The notes under the pieces: generated by a model
Database searches by the model: none
Seen by the model: the letters and a program-made list of their open reading frames with translations, nothing else
Told to the model about the DNA's origin: nothing
Part shown: piece by piece, positions 34,302 through 43,271 of the stretch
Layout: every line of letters begins with the position of its first letter
How positions within the stretch are numbered: the first letter of the stretch is position 1
Assembly (NCBI GenBank): GCA_028818695.1
Contig: JAPPNK010000007.1
Coordinates: 50,144 to 114,143 of the forward strand
Direction of reading: 5' to 3'
From: Candidatus Poribacteria bacterium
GTDB taxonomy: Bacteria; Poribacteria; WGA-4E; GCA-2687025
Length of the DNA stretch: 64,000 bases
Translations under genes and position numbers: made by a program

Positions 34302-34838
34302 ATGAAGCGTTTCGGCGAACGCGCTGCGGCGAAGGTCGCGGACATCACGCAGCTGGAGACGGACGCTGTCGTGAACGCGGCGAACAGCTCGCTCATGGGC
34401 GGAGGAGGCGTCGACGGAGCGATCCACCGGGCGGGGGGACCTGCCATTTTGGCTGAATGTAAAGAGCTGCGCCGCGCAAAATATCCGGACGGCTTGCCCG
34501 TCGGCGAGGCGGTCGCGACAACCGCCGGCGACCTGCCCGCCCGGTATGTGATTCACACCGTCGGGCCGGTCTGGCATGGCGGAGAGGCGGGCGAACCTGA
34601 AAAGCTGCGCAGCTGCTATCGAAACGCGCTCAAAACGGCGGCGGAACTTGGCTGCAAGACGGTCGCCTTTCCCGCGATCTCAACGGGCGTGTTCGGCTAC
34701 CCGCCTGATCAAGCGGCGGCGGAGGCGTCGGCGGCAGTTTCCGCTTTTTTGGCGGAGGATGATACGCTCGAGCTGGTCCTGTTTGCGTTGTTTAATGAAA
34801 AAGCATATGATACGTTTGTTGAACACGCCGCATTTTGA
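34302..34838 (+). CDS. Macrodomain protein (O-acetyl-ADP-ribose deacetylase type)
   Basis: 178 residues from the ATG at 34302, with GGAG eight bases before; an earlier ATG at 34281 lies within the repeat. Macrodomain motifs: VADITQLETDAVVNAANSSLMGGGGVDGAIHRAGG, with the ADP-ribose-binding loop and catalytic Asn/Asp of the YmdB type, GEAVATTAGDLPARYVIHTVGP, and VAFPAISTGVFGYP for the second loop. Such proteins hydrolyse O-acetyl-ADP-ribose or remove mono-ADP-ribose. Cytosolic. Ends 34 bases before the four-gene membrane operon; a common transcript is possible. Confidence 0.93.
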   Translation: MKRFGERAAAKVADITQLETDAVVNAANSSLMGGGGVDGAIHRAGGPAILAECKELRRAKYPDGLPVGEAVATTAGDLPARYVIHTVGPVWHGGEAGEPEKLRSCYRNALKTAAELGCKTVAFPAISTGVFGYPPDQAAAEASAAVSAFLAEDDTLELVLFALFNEKAYDTFVEHAAF

Positions 34839-34872
34839 CGCGGCAAGCCGTACGAAACGGGTCGGAGGCGGT

Positions 34873-36198
34873 ATGAGGAGCGCTTTGAGACATACGCTGC
34901 GTTGGGCGGGCTTTCTGGTTTTATTCGCCGGCGTTTGGAGCGGCGCTGTTTGCCATGCGCAAACCGTCATCGAATCCCCCGACGATACTGCCGTCACAGA
35001 GGACGATGTTCAGAACGACGACAGCGGCAAAGACTTAGAACTCGAAATCACATTTGAAGAGCCCGTGACGGGAGTCGTAGACGGCTCTTCCGTCAAAAAT
35101 GTTAGGGCGATGGATGTCCCGAACGACGACAGCGGCAAAGGTCTGGACGTCGTATGGGAGTATGAAGGCGAGCCGAGCGAGAGCGTCGTTGGGTTCCATA
35201 TCCTGCGCAGGGCGAACGAGCCAGGCTCCACTTTAGAGCAGATCACCGCCGAGCCGCTCCCGCCGACAGCGCGCTCTTACAGGGACGCCTCCGCCGCGCC
35301 CGCCCGAAGAGACCCGCTCTTCACCCGCGAAAAAGCGGTTTCGTATATCTACGCCGTTCAGACAGCGTATGAAGCTGGCGTCGCCAATTCACTGGAAAGC
35401 GCCCCCGTCGCCGCCCGCTCCAACTGGTTTCACACGGGGCGCTCCTGGCTTCTCGCGGCGGCGCTGCTGTTCTGCGGAACGCTCATCTTCTTGACCCACC
35501 GCTCTCGTCGGGGCGATCCGCCGCGCATACGCCGCATCGACGGTCTGGAAGCGGTTGAAGAGGCGATTGGACGCAGCACCGAGATGGGCAAGCCCATTCT
35601 CTACGTCGCCGGCATCGGCAGCGTCCAGCAGATGGCCACCATCGCCTCCATCAACATCTTCAGCCATGTCATCAAAACGGCAGGCGAATATGCGACGCGA
35701 ATTGCGGTCCCTTGCTACGACCCGATCGTCATGCAGGTCATGCGCACCGTCGGCGAGCAGACCTATCAAAACATCGGGCGGCCGGACGTATACGATCCCG
35801 ACAGCATCTTTTTTGTAACCGAAAGTCAATTCGCCTACGCCGCCGCGGTGGACGGCATCATGGTCAGAGAAAAGCCTGCCGCTATTTTTCTGCAGGGCGT
35901 CTTCTACGCCGAATCGCTCATCTTGGCGGAGACGGGCAACAGCATCGGCGCGATACAGATTGCAGGCACCGACAGGGACGCGCAGCTGCCGTTCTTCATC
36001 GCCGCCTGCGACTACACGCTCATCGGCGAGGAGCTGTTCGCCGCCAGCGCCTACCTCTCCCAGGACGCCCCGCTCTTGAGCGCCATTCGCGCCCAGGACA
36101 TCGCCAAGGCGGTTCTGATGGTTCTGATGATTGTCGGCGTCGTCATGGCGCTGTTCGGATCCCCGGATTTAGCCGACATCTTTAAGGTGGAGATGTAG
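34873..36198 (+). CDS. Membrane operon gene 1: signal peptide, FN3-like and DUF6754-like domain
   Basis: 441 residues from the ATG at 34873, preceded by GGAGG; the longer frame to 34576 is in the macrodomain gene. Layout: signal peptide (MRSALRHTLRWAG and core, cut near CHA-Q), two copies of an NDDSGK motif, an FN3-like segment (about 75-170; VVGFHILRRANEPG), a transmembrane helix (WLLAAALLFCGTLIFLTH, about 182-200), a conserved alpha/beta domain to about 410 (GKPILYVAGIGSVQQMATIAS, RIAVPCYDPIVMQVMR, GIMVREKPAAIFLQGVFYAES, DYTLIGEELFAASAYLSQD) and a final hydrophobic segment. The alpha/beta part resembles DUF6754; its function is unknown. First of four tightly packed genes. Confidence 0.75.
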   Translation: MRSALRHTLRWAGFLVLFAGVWSGAVCHAQTVIESPDDTAVTEDDVQNDDSGKDLELEITFEEPVTGVVDGSSVKNVRAMDVPNDDSGKGLDVVWEYEGEPSESVVGFHILRRANEPGSTLEQITAEPLPPTARSYRDASAAPARRDPLFTREKAVSYIYAVQTAYEAGVANSLESAPVAARSNWFHTGRSWLLAAALLFCGTLIFLTHRSRRGDPPRIRRIDGLEAVEEAIGRSTEMGKPILYVAGIGSVQQMATIASINIFSHVIKTAGEYATRIAVPCYDPIVMQVMRTVGEQTYQNIGRPDVYDPDSIFFVTESQFAYAAAVDGIMVREKPAAIFLQGVFYAESLILAETGNSIGAIQIAGTDRDAQLPFFIAACDYTLIGEELFAASAYLSQDAPLLSAIRAQDIAKAVLMVLMIVGVVMALFGSPDLADIFKVEM

Positions 36199-36199
36199 C

Positions 36200-37165
36200 A
36201 TGCGGATGCAGATACCGCTCGCGGTCTGCTTTGTCATGGGCGTTGTCATGCTGGCGCAGTATTTTGTGCCGCATGCGTGGTCTCAGGAGCTGAACAGGCG
36301 CGTTTATGACTGGATGCTTCTCATCGGGGTGTTCGCGCTCGTTCTCGGCGTCGCGAGCCTTGTGAAGCTCCACTGGCAGCGCGCCGCTCGCCGCGAAGGC
36401 GACTGGAAATACAGCGTCGTCGCTCTTGTCGCCCTGTTCGGAATGACGGCGGTCGGCGTCATTGAGGGACACCGCCAGCCCGCCAAACAGATCGTAAAAT
36501 CGAAGGTCTCCGAGTACAGCGCGGAAGCGTCCTATGAGCGCAACGGCCTCGTCGTCATGCTGAGCGCCGGAAACATCGCCGCCAAGTCGATCTTGAAGGG
36601 GGATCGGCTGCGGCTCCCGATGGCGGACGGCTCCTTTTCAGAAGGCAAAATTGTTGAGAAGCCGACAGACGAAGCGTCTACAGAAGGCGCGCCGCCCGTC
36701 GTCCGCGTTCAGGTCGACAAATGGAGAAACGGAGACCCGCCCGCTCAAGGCGGCGCCTTCACCATTCGCCGCCCTGGCTTGGATATTTTCCTTTGGCTCT
36801 TCGCGAATGTCCAAGTGCCGCTGGACGCGACAATGTTTTCGCTGCTCGCGTTTTTCATTGCGTCCGCCGCCTTTCGCGCCTTTCGCGCCCGCAACATTGA
36901 AGCCTCGCTGCTGCTCGTCTCGGCATGCGTCGTCATTCTCGGTTTGACCCCGCCGTTCATCCACTGGTGGAACAGCGCGTTCGGCGCCGTCGACTGGCTG
37001 CAGTGGCTGACGGGCTTCCCGTCCGCGGCAAAGGACTGGGTGCTGGAGACGCCCAACCTCGCCGCCCGCCGCGCGATTGTCCTCGGCGTCGGACTCGGCG
37101 CGTTGGCGCAGTCGTTCCGAATCATCCTCGGCATTGAGCGCACCTACCTAGGAGGCAGCGAATGA
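36200..37165 (+). CDS. Membrane operon gene 2: polytopic protein, unknown function
   Basis: 321 residues. Starts one base after the stop of gene 1, with GGTGGAG before the ATG. Hydrophobic segments near residues 5-23, 39-58 and 74-92, then a soluble beta-rich region (about 100-190; NGLVVMLSAGNIAAKSILKG, EGKIVEKPTDEAS, VVRVQVDKWRNGD), then three or four more segments (LDIFLWLFANV, MFSLLAFFIASAAFRAF, LLLVSACVVILGL, and one near the end). No family recognised. The stop overlaps the next ATG by four bases. The soluble loop may be on the outside. Confidence 0.75.
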   Translation: MRMQIPLAVCFVMGVVMLAQYFVPHAWSQELNRRVYDWMLLIGVFALVLGVASLVKLHWQRAARREGDWKYSVVALVALFGMTAVGVIEGHRQPAKQIVKSKVSEYSAEASYERNGLVVMLSAGNIAAKSILKGDRLRLPMADGSFSEGKIVEKPTDEASTEGAPPVVRVQVDKWRNGDPPAQGGAFTIRRPGLDIFLWLFANVQVPLDATMFSLLAFFIASAAFRAFRARNIEASLLLVSACVVILGLTPPFIHWWNSAFGAVDWLQWLTGFPSAAKDWVLETPNLAARRAIVLGVGLGALAQSFRIILGIERTYLGGSE

Positions 37166-38016
37166 TTCTAGAGCGGCTGCAGCAGCTGGACAGGCGTTGG
37201 GTGTTCTTGTTGGTGGCGCTGTTTGTGATCCTTCCAACCATCTTCTCCGTCACGTTTCCGGTTCCGGTCTCGCCCTCGACGCAAAGCGTGTACGACAAGA
37301 TCGAATCGCTGAACGAGAACGACTTTGTGATTCTCTCCTTCGGTTACGGTCCGTCGTCAATGGCGGAGCTGCAGCCGCAGGTGGAGGCGGTCCTGCGCCA
37401 CTGCTTCCGAAAAAAGCTGCGCGTCATGATGATGGCGCTCAACGCGGACGCCCCGCCCCTAGTCGTCCAAACCGTAGAGAAGGTACAAAGCAGCGACGAG
37501 TTTTCAGACAACGGAGTCAGCCGCATCAAACCAGGCGAACACTATGTGGACGTCGGATACAGGGTCGGCTACTCTCTCGTCATTCTGCGCATGGCGGGCA
37601 ACATTCCGGGCTTCTTTGAAACCGACACGCGCGGAGAATCGCTTGAGGCGCTTCCCGCCATGGAGGGAATCTCCACCTTCGCCGACGTCAGCCTTGTCAT
37701 CGACTTCGCAGCCGGCGACACGGTCGATTACTGGATCGTGTACGGCCATGAGCCGCATGGCGTTCCGCTTGCCGCCGGCGTGACAGGCGTCATCGTCTCG
37801 CAGATGTACCCGTTTTTAGATTCCGGCCAGCTGCAGGGCTTGCTCAGCGGAGCGCTCGGCGGAGCCGAATACGAAGCTCTAGTGAACGCCCCCGGCGACG
37901 GTATGAAGCGCGTCTCCGTTCTTTCATTCGCGCATTTTCTCGTCATCGGTCTGGTCGTCTTGGGTAACGCGCTCTATCTGATGCGCCGACGTGAAGAAGG
38001 AGGCGGCGACTCGTGA
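37162..38016 (+). CDS. Membrane operon gene 3: two-anchor protein with outside domain
   Basis: 284 residues. Overlaps gene 2 by ATGA. One hydrophobic helix at residues 12-32 (WVFLLVALFVILPTIFSVTF), a 220-residue domain in between, and a C-terminal helix near 255-275 (FAHFLVIGLVVLGNALYLM) with a basic tail RRREE, i.e. both ends inside and the domain on the periplasmic side. The domain has alternating strands and helices (FVILSFGYGPSSMAELQP, KKLRVMMMALNADAPPLVVQT, DVGYRVGYSLVILRMAGNI, ADVSLVIDFAAGDTVDYWIV) like a Rossmann-type fold; no family recognised. Coupled to gene 4 by another four-base overlap. Confidence 0.75.
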   Translation: MILERLQQLDRRWVFLLVALFVILPTIFSVTFPVPVSPSTQSVYDKIESLNENDFVILSFGYGPSSMAELQPQVEAVLRHCFRKKLRVMMMALNADAPPLVVQTVEKVQSSDEFSDNGVSRIKPGEHYVDVGYRVGYSLVILRMAGNIPGFFETDTRGESLEALPAMEGISTFADVSLVIDFAAGDTVDYWIVYGHEPHGVPLAAGVTGVIVSQMYPFLDSGQLQGLLSGALGGAEYEALVNAPGDGMKRVSVLSFAHFLVIGLVVLGNALYLMRRREEGGGDS

Positions 38017-38711
38017 CCTGGGAAACAATCGGCGTCTGGATCGCCGCATTTTTGACGCTCTGCCTCTACAGCTTTCTCTACAAGGACAACCCGTTCTATA
38101 AATTCGCAGAGCATCTCTTTGTCGGCATGTCCCAGGGTTACTGGATCGTTTACAGTTACTTCAACGGCCTCTGGCCGTATGGGATTGTTCCGCTTCAACG
38201 CGCGACGGTCGGCGTCGACGGAGAGCCGGCTCAACCGATAGAGTTCATCGTTCTGATACCGTTTCTGATCGGGCTGCTGTTTTTCGCGCGTTTCTGGGCG
38301 GGGAAAGGATGGCTCACCCGCCTGCCGCTCTCGTTCCTGTTCGGAGCCGCCGCGGGCATCGCTATACCTTTAACCCTTGGCTCCCAAATCTTTCAACAGA
38401 TGTACGCGACCATCGAGCCGTACAGCAAAGAGAGCGCGCGGCAGCTTTGGCCCATGGTGAACCTGTCCATCGTTCTAATCGGGACGCTCGCCGCGCTCAC
38501 CTACTTTTTCTTTTCCATTGAACATAAGGGAAGCGTCGGAGCGGTCTCGCGCCTCGGCATTTGGTTTCTCATGGTCGGCTTCGGCTCCGCCTTCGGCAAC
38601 ACCGTCATGAACCGCGTCACGCTGCTGATTCAGCGGGTTGAGTTTCTTGTCAACGACTGGTTCACCCCGCACGTCATCGGGCTTTTCATGGCGCCGCTCG
38701 GCGGCGGTTAG
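38013..38711 (+). CDS. Membrane operon gene 4: polytopic protein, unknown function
   Basis: 232 residues from a GTG that overlaps the preceding stop (GTGA). About six hydrophobic segments; the start [37 protein letters not shown] holds two, with a conserved-looking [12 protein letters not shown] between them; others at about 85-100, 115-135, 160-180 and 190-210. Ends [10 protein letters not shown]. No family recognised. Its stop codon interlocks with that of accC on the opposite strand (TTAG), so the operon ends here. With genes 1-3 it probably forms one membrane complex. Confidence 0.75.
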   Translation: MTWETIGVWIAAFLTLCLYSFLYKDNPFYKFAEHLFVGMSQGYWIVYSYFNGLWPYGIVPLQRATVGVDGEPAQPIEFIVLIPFLIGLLFFARFWAGKGWLTRLPLSFLFGAAAGIAIPLTLGSQIFQQMYATIEPYSKESARQLWPMVNLSIVLIGTLAALTYFFFSIEHKGSVGAVSRLGIWFLMVGFGSAFGNTVMNRVTLLIQRVEFLVNDWFTPHVIGLFMAPLGGG

Positions 38712-40105
38712 GGCAGGGATGTCATCGGCGCGTTGAAGGTTTCAAGAAAGCCCGTGTGCGCCTTCGCCGCTAAAAAGGTCGCGTCCTCCATGACGGCGCG
38801 GTGAAACGGTATCGTCGTATGCGCGCCCTCGATCACAAACTCGTTCAAGGCTCGGCGCATTCGCGCGATCGCTTCGTTTCGGTCGGAGCCATGCGCAATC
38901 AGCTTCGCCAGCAGCGAATCGTAAAACGGCGGAGTCGAATACCCGGCGTAGATATGCGTGTCGATGCGTATCCCTGGACCGCCGGGGGGAACATACTTGG
39001 AGATTGCGCCGGGCGAGGGCGCAAACCCGTTCGCAGGGTCTTCGGCGTTGATGCGGCATTCAATCGCATGCCCCTGAATTTCCACATCCCGCTGGTCAAA
39101 ATCGAGCCGCTCCCCCGCCGCAATGCGCATCTGCCATTTCACAAGGTCAAGCCCCGTCGCCATCTCCGTGACGGTATGCTCAACCTGAATGCGCGTGTTC
39201 ATCTCTAAAAAGTAGTAGTTCATCTCCGCGTCCACCAGAAACTCGATCGTCCCGGCGCTGCGGTACTGGATCGCTTTGGCGGCTTTGGCGGCGACGTTTC
39301 CGATCTCGCTGCGCCGTTTTGCGTCCAGCGAGGACGGCGTCTCCTCAATCAACTTCTGATGCTTGCGCTGAACAGAGCAGTCCCGCTCGCCGAGATGCAC
39401 GATGTTGCCGTAATGGTCGGCGAGTATCTGAACCTCGATATGGCGGGCGTTTTCGATCAGCTTTTCTAAGTACACCTCTGCGGATCCGAAGGCGGCTTCC
39501 GCTTCCGCTCTGGTCGTTTTAAACAGGTTGACGAGGCTGACGTCGTTGTGGGCGGCGCGCATGCCTCTTCCGCCGCCGCCGAGAGCCGCCTTGATCATGA
39601 CAGGGTATCCGATTTCACGGGCGACGCTCAGCGCCTCCTCTTCGGTTTCGACCGTTCCGCGCGGTTCCTGCTGCGCGCGCCGGCGCCAGCGCGGGGGCTT
39701 TGAAGAGCTGGGCGTCAGCGGGACGCCCGCCTCCTGCGCCGCCCGCCGGGCGGCAATCTTGTTTCCCATCGTCTCGATGTTTTGAGGCGTCGGTCCGATG
39801 AACGCGATGCGGCACTCGCCGCAGATCTCCGCAAACTGCGGATTTTCCGCCAAAAAGCCGGCTCCAGGATGAATCGCGTCCGCATTCGTCACCTCCGCCG
39901 CCGAGATGACCGCCGGAATATGCAGATAGCTCTTGGACGGATGCGGAGGTCCGATGCAGACCGCCTCGTCCGCCAGCTGCGTCGGCATGGAGTCGCGGTC
40001 CGCCTCCGAGAAGACAGCGACCGTTTTCACCCCCAGCTCCTTGCAGGCGCGGATAATGCGAACGGCAATTTCGCCGCGGTTGGCGACAAGCACTTTTTTA
40101 AACAC
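38708..40105 (-). CDS. accC: Acetyl-CoA carboxylase, biotin carboxylase subunit
   Basis: 465 residues, slightly longer than usual. ATP-grasp enzyme that carboxylates biotin on AccB with bicarbonate and ATP, the first step of fatty acid synthesis. [37 protein letters not shown] (glycine-rich loop), [40 protein letters not shown] and [13 protein letters not shown] are canonical. Two oddities: [11 protein letters not shown] where the usual sequence has P-G-Y-G-F-L-S-E-N, and an inserted basic stretch at about residues 133-149 ([17 protein letters not shown]) where others have a short G-S/D loop. Follows accB by 27 bases; its end interlocks with the membrane operon. Confidence 0.95.
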   Translation of the reverse strand: MFKKVLVANRGEIAVRIIRACKELGVKTVAVFSEADRDSMPTQLADEAVCIGPPHPSKSYLHIPAVISAAEVTNADAIHPGAGFLAENPQFAEICGECRIAFIGPTPQNIETMGNKIAARRAAQEAGVPLTPSSSKPPRWRRRAQQEPRGTVETEEEALSVAREIGYPVMIKAALGGGGRGMRAAHNDVSLVNLFKTTRAEAEAAFGSAEVYLEKLIENARHIEVQILADHYGNIVHLGERDCSVQRKHQKLIEETPSSLDAKRRSEIGNVAAKAAKAIQYRSAGTIEFLVDAEMNYYFLEMNTRIQVEHTVTEMATGLDLVKWQMRIAAGERLDFDQRDVEIQGHAIECRINAEDPANGFAPSPGAISKYVPPGGPGIRIDTHIYAGYSTPPFYDSLLAKLIAHGSDRNEAIARMRRALNEFVIEGAHTTIPFHRAVMEDATFLAAKAHTGFLETFNAPMTSLP

Positions 40106-40132
40106 GATTCCGCCTCGGTGTTGAGCCGTCGT

Positions 40133-40585
40133 TTAGCTGAGCCGTTTCACCCTGAAAAGGGGCTGCCCGTACTCCACAGGCGCCGCGTTTTCCACCAGAA
40201 CCTCCACAATTTCGGCGTTGAAATCGCTCTCAATCAGGTTCATCAACTTCATCGCTTCAATGATGCAGAGCGTTTCGCCTTCTTTCACATTGTCGCCCGC
40301 CTCCACGAACGGCGGCTCGTCCGGGCTGGGGCTGCGGTAAAATGTCCCAACCATCTGCGCCCTGATCAGGTCTAGGTCGCCCCCGTTCAGGTTTTCGGCG
40401 GCGACGCTCTCCGGCGTCTCTGTCGCGTTAGACGGAGCCGGCGCAGGCGCGGCAGGCGCAGCGTAAGAAACCTCCGCCGGTCCGCGCCGCAGCACAATCG
40501 AGCGGTTGTCCCGCCCCTCTTCTATGCGCAGCTCGGACAGGTCATGCTTCTCCATAAACTCCACGTACCGCTCAAGTTCGCTCAT
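40133..40585 (-). CDS. accB: Acetyl-CoA carboxylase biotin carboxyl carrier protein
   Basis: 150 residues from the ATG at 40585 (MSELERYVEFMEKHDLSELRIEE); the longer frame to 40672 overlaps efp. Usual order: helical N-terminus, a proline/alanine linker (AAPAAPAPAPS), and a biotinyl domain with GTFYRSPSPDEPPFVEAGD, the biotin-accepting lysine in EAMKLMN and EILVEN-type ending. Carries the carboxyl group from AccC to the transferase. The upstream ribosome site is weak. Expressed with efp and accC. Confidence 0.94.
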   Translation of the reverse strand: MSELERYVEFMEKHDLSELRIEEGRDNRSIVLRRGPAEVSYAAPAAPAPAPSNATETPESVAAENLNGGDLDLIRAQMVGTFYRSPSPDEPPFVEAGDNVKEGETLCIIEAMKLMNLIESDFNAEIVEVLVENAAPVEYGQPLFRVKRLS

Positions 40586-40616
40586 ATTGATAGGGTTGCG
40601 AGTGGATCGGCGCACC

Positions 40617-41177
40617 TCATGCCCTTCCGAGATATTCGCCGGTGCGCGTATCGATCTTGACAACATTGCCAATGGAGACGAAGAACGGCACCCGCGCCTT
40701 CACCTCGTTTTCAAGAACCGCCGGCTTCGAACCGCCGCTCGCCGTGTCGCCTTTGTCGTTCGGTCCCGTCTCCACAACCTCCAGCTCCACAACAGGCGGC
40801 AGCTCCACTGTTATAGGCGTATTTTCCTCGTCAAACTGAATCGTCAGCTCCATCTCCTCCTTAAGATACGGCAGCCGCTTGCCCAGCATCGCCGACGGTA
40901 TCGGAACCTGCTCAAAAGTGTCCATATCCATCAAATACAGCGCGTTCCCCTCCGAATAGATGTAGCTCATTTTCTTTGTGTTGAGGCGGACAATGTCGAT
41001 GGAATGACCGGAGCGGAAGGTGTTTTCAAGCGTTGAGCCGTCCGAGACGCGGCGCAGCTTCGTGCGGATAAACGCCCCGCCCTTTCCAGGCTTCACATGC
41101 TGAAAAGAATCGATCTGAACAAGCTCCCCGTTGTGACGAATGACGAGTCCGTTTCGGATGTCTGCTGTGGTGGCCAT
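40617..41177 (-). CDS. efp: Elongation factor P
   Basis: 186 residues, the usual length. Three beta domains shaped like a tRNA; binds the ribosome between P and E sites to relieve stalling at proline runs. KOW-like start MATTADIRNGLVIRHNGELVQ, the tip loop PGKGGAFIRTKLR with the potentially modified Lys at position 32, GSTLENTFRSGHSIDIV, YLMDMDTFEQVPIP and the late IDTRTGEYLGR motif. The abundance of proline runs in the TPR-type and protease genes of this window makes an EF-P requirement likely. Sits between aroQ and accB. Confidence 0.96.
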   Translation of the reverse strand: MATTADIRNGLVIRHNGELVQIDSFQHVKPGKGGAFIRTKLRRVSDGSTLENTFRSGHSIDIVRLNTKKMSYIYSEGNALYLMDMDTFEQVPIPSAMLGKRLPYLKEEMELTIQFDEENTPITVELPPVVELEVVETGPNDKGDTASGGSKPAVLENEVKARVPFFVSIGNVVKIDTRTGEYLGRA

Positions 41178-41202
41178 ATGCGCCTTTCCTTGATGCGTTC
41201 AA

Positions 41203-41649
41203 CTAACTACAGAGTATATGAATCATAGCGTCCAATGCAAGTCGATAACTTTCCGCCCCAAAGCCGGCGATGGAGCCGACCGCAATCGGCGCGATATACG
41301 AATGCCGCCGAAACGACTCCCGCGCCCCGATGTTGGACAGATGAACCTCAATGACGGGAACCTCCAGCGCTTCCAGCGCGTCCCGCAGGGCGACGCTCGT
41401 GTGCGTGTAGGCGGCGGGGTTGATGACGGCGCCATCCGCTTCGCCAAGATGCCGCCCGATAAAGTCGACCAGATCCCCCTCGCTGTTCGCCTGAAACGCG
41501 GTGAGGCGCAGACCCGCTTCGTCCGCCTGCTTCTGCGCCCGCGCGTTGATCCCTTCCAAAGTCGTCGTTCCGTAAACCTCCGTCCGCCGCCGCCCCAGCA
41601 GCTGCAGATTCGGCCCGTGTATGAGCAGGACATGTTTCAGGCGCGTCAT
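41203..41649 (-). CDS. aroQ: 3-dehydroquinate dehydratase, type II
   Basis: 148 residues. Converts 3-dehydroquinate to 3-dehydroshikimate. Type II marks: LLIHGPNLQLLGRRRTEVYG with the catalytic Tyr, FQANSEGDLVDFI, INPAAYTHTSVALRDAL and EVHLSNIGARESFRRHS with the catalytic His. The ATG overlaps the upstream aroKB stop by four bases, and efp follows 25 bases later. The order aroQ-efp-accB-accC is common in bacteria. Confidence 0.96.
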   Translation of the reverse strand: MTRLKHVLLIHGPNLQLLGRRRTEVYGTTTLEGINARAQKQADEAGLRLTAFQANSEGDLVDFIGRHLGEADGAVINPAAYTHTSVALRDALEALEVPVIEVHLSNIGARESFRRHSYIAPIAVGSIAGFGAESYRLALDAMIHILCS

Positions 41650-43271
41650 CGCTTCGCCGCCTCAATTGCCGCCTCCGCTTCCTTTTCGGTGAAGTCGCCG
41701 CGTATTTCGGCGGAGCCTATTTTTCGGCTGACGATGAACCGCAACCGGACCCCCTGCGGCGAAACGACCGCTTTTTTGTCCATCTTCATTGCGTCGACCA
41801 TCTCCATCGGATCAATGTCGCTCGGCATTTTCGATGGAAGGCCCGCCGAACGCAGCAGGGCGCGGTGCCTGTTGCAGAATTCCCTTCCGACAAGCCCCCT
41901 CGCGGCGGACATCTCCGCGGCGCAAACCATGCCGACGCTGACCGCCTCTCCATGCAGAAAACGTTTGTAGCCGGTGATCGTTTCAAGCGCATGTCCAAAC
42001 GTATGCCCGTAGTTCAGCGTCGCGCGGACGCCCGATTCGCGCTCGTCCTGCTCTACGATTCGCGCCTTGATCGCGCAGCACTCCGCCGCAATCTGCGTCA
42101 TCAAGAATGAATCGCGCCGCAGAATATCCGCCATCCGCGTCTCCAGCGTATGAAACAGCCCCTCGGACGCAATGACGCCGTAGCGCATGACCTCGGCGAC
42201 GCCGGCAGCGTACTCCCGCGCCGGCAGCGTCTTCAGCGTCTCAACATCGATCAGAACCAGCTTCGGCTGATGGAATGCGCCAATCAGGTTTTTGCCTTTT
42301 GGATGGTCGACCGCCGTTTTGCCGCCGACGCTGGAGTCGACCTGGGCGATGAGCGAGGTCGGCATCTGTATGAACGGGACGCCGCGCATGTAAACGGCGG
42401 CGGCGAAGCCCGCAATGTCGCCCGCGACGCCGCCGCCGAGAGCCGCGACGAACGAGTCGCGCCCCATGCGGTTTTCCACAAACTGATCGAGCAGGTCCGC
42501 GGCGGCTTGAAGCGTTTTATGCTGCTCGCCGTCCGGCAGGTCTGCCGTCCATGCGTCGTATCCCGCGGCGTTTAGGGAGTCGACAAGCGCGTTTCCATAA
42601 AGCCGTTGAATCTGGGCGTTGGCGCAGACGGCGATCTTGGCTCCCTTTGGGGCAAAATCAAGCAGCTCTGGGAGGCGGGAGAGCGTCCCCCGCCCGATAT
42701 GGATCGCGTAGGAGCGTTCGCCGAGGTTCACCTCAACGCGGCGCGCTCGCGGCGCGTTCTGCAGCGCTTCAAGGATCGCATCCGCCGTCTGCTCCGGGGT
42801 CAGCCGCCCCGTCTGTATCGTCAGGTCCGCCTGAAGATACACGGGCCGCCGTTCCTTGAGAAGCGCGCGCGCGCGTTCCAGCGGGTTTTCGGTTTGAAGA
42901 AGCGGGCGCGTTCCGTCGTTCCGAATGCGCTGCAGAATGACCTCCGGCTCGGCGTCTAAAAACACGACGTCGCCTGTTGCGCGCAGCGCTTTTCGGTTCT
43001 GCGGACGCATGACAGCCCCGCCTCCTGTGGCGATGACGCGCGCCTGCATCTGCGCCGCCCGTTGAACCGCCTCGGTCTCAAGGTCTCGAAAGGCGCTTTC
43101 GCCCTCCTCCGCAAAGATGCGCGGTATCGACTTCCCGGCGCGCTGTTCAATAAGATCGTCCGTGTCGATAAAGGCGCGCCCCGTCTTTTCAGCGATCAAC
43201 TTGCCGACGGAGGTTTTGCCGATGCCCATAAACCCCGTCAGGACGATATTGCGATCAGAAGTTTCGCGCAT
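41646..43271 (-). CDS. aroKB: Fused shikimate kinase / 3-dehydroquinate synthase
   Basis: 541 residues from the ATG at 43271 (MRETSDRNIVLTGFMG); an ATG at 43292 is an alternative and would overlap aroC more. Residues up to about 165 are shikimate kinase: Walker A GFMGIGKTSVGK, D-T-D-D-L-I-E, FRDLE and GGGAV. From about 180 on it is dehydroquinate synthase: RSYAIHIGRG opening, DGEQHKTLQAA, GGGVAGDIAGFAAAVYMRG, PTSLIAQVDSSVGGKTAVDHPKGKNLIGAFHQP and GHTFGHALE with zinc ligands. The fusion joins steps two and five of the shikimate pathway; separate aroK and aroB are more common, although the fused form is known elsewhere. Confidence 0.94.
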   Translation of the reverse strand: MRETSDRNIVLTGFMGIGKTSVGKLIAEKTGRAFIDTDDLIEQRAGKSIPRIFAEEGESAFRDLETEAVQRAAQMQARVIATGGGAVMRPQNRKALRATGDVVFLDAEPEVILQRIRNDGTRPLLQTENPLERARALLKERRPVYLQADLTIQTGRLTPEQTADAILEALQNAPRARRVEVNLGERSYAIHIGRGTLSRLPELLDFAPKGAKIAVCANAQIQRLYGNALVDSLNAAGYDAWTADLPDGEQHKTLQAAADLLDQFVENRMGRDSFVAALGGGVAGDIAGFAAAVYMRGVPFIQMPTSLIAQVDSSVGGKTAVDHPKGKNLIGAFHQPKLVLIDVETLKTLPAREYAAGVAEVMRYGVIASEGLFHTLETRMADILRRDSFLMTQIAAECCAIKARIVEQDERESGVRATLNYGHTFGHALETITGYKRFLHGEAVSVGMVCAAEMSAARGLVGREFCNRHRALLRSAGLPSKMPSDIDPMEMVDAMKMDKKAVVSPQGVRLRFIVSRKIGSAEIRGDFTEKEAEAAIEAAKR

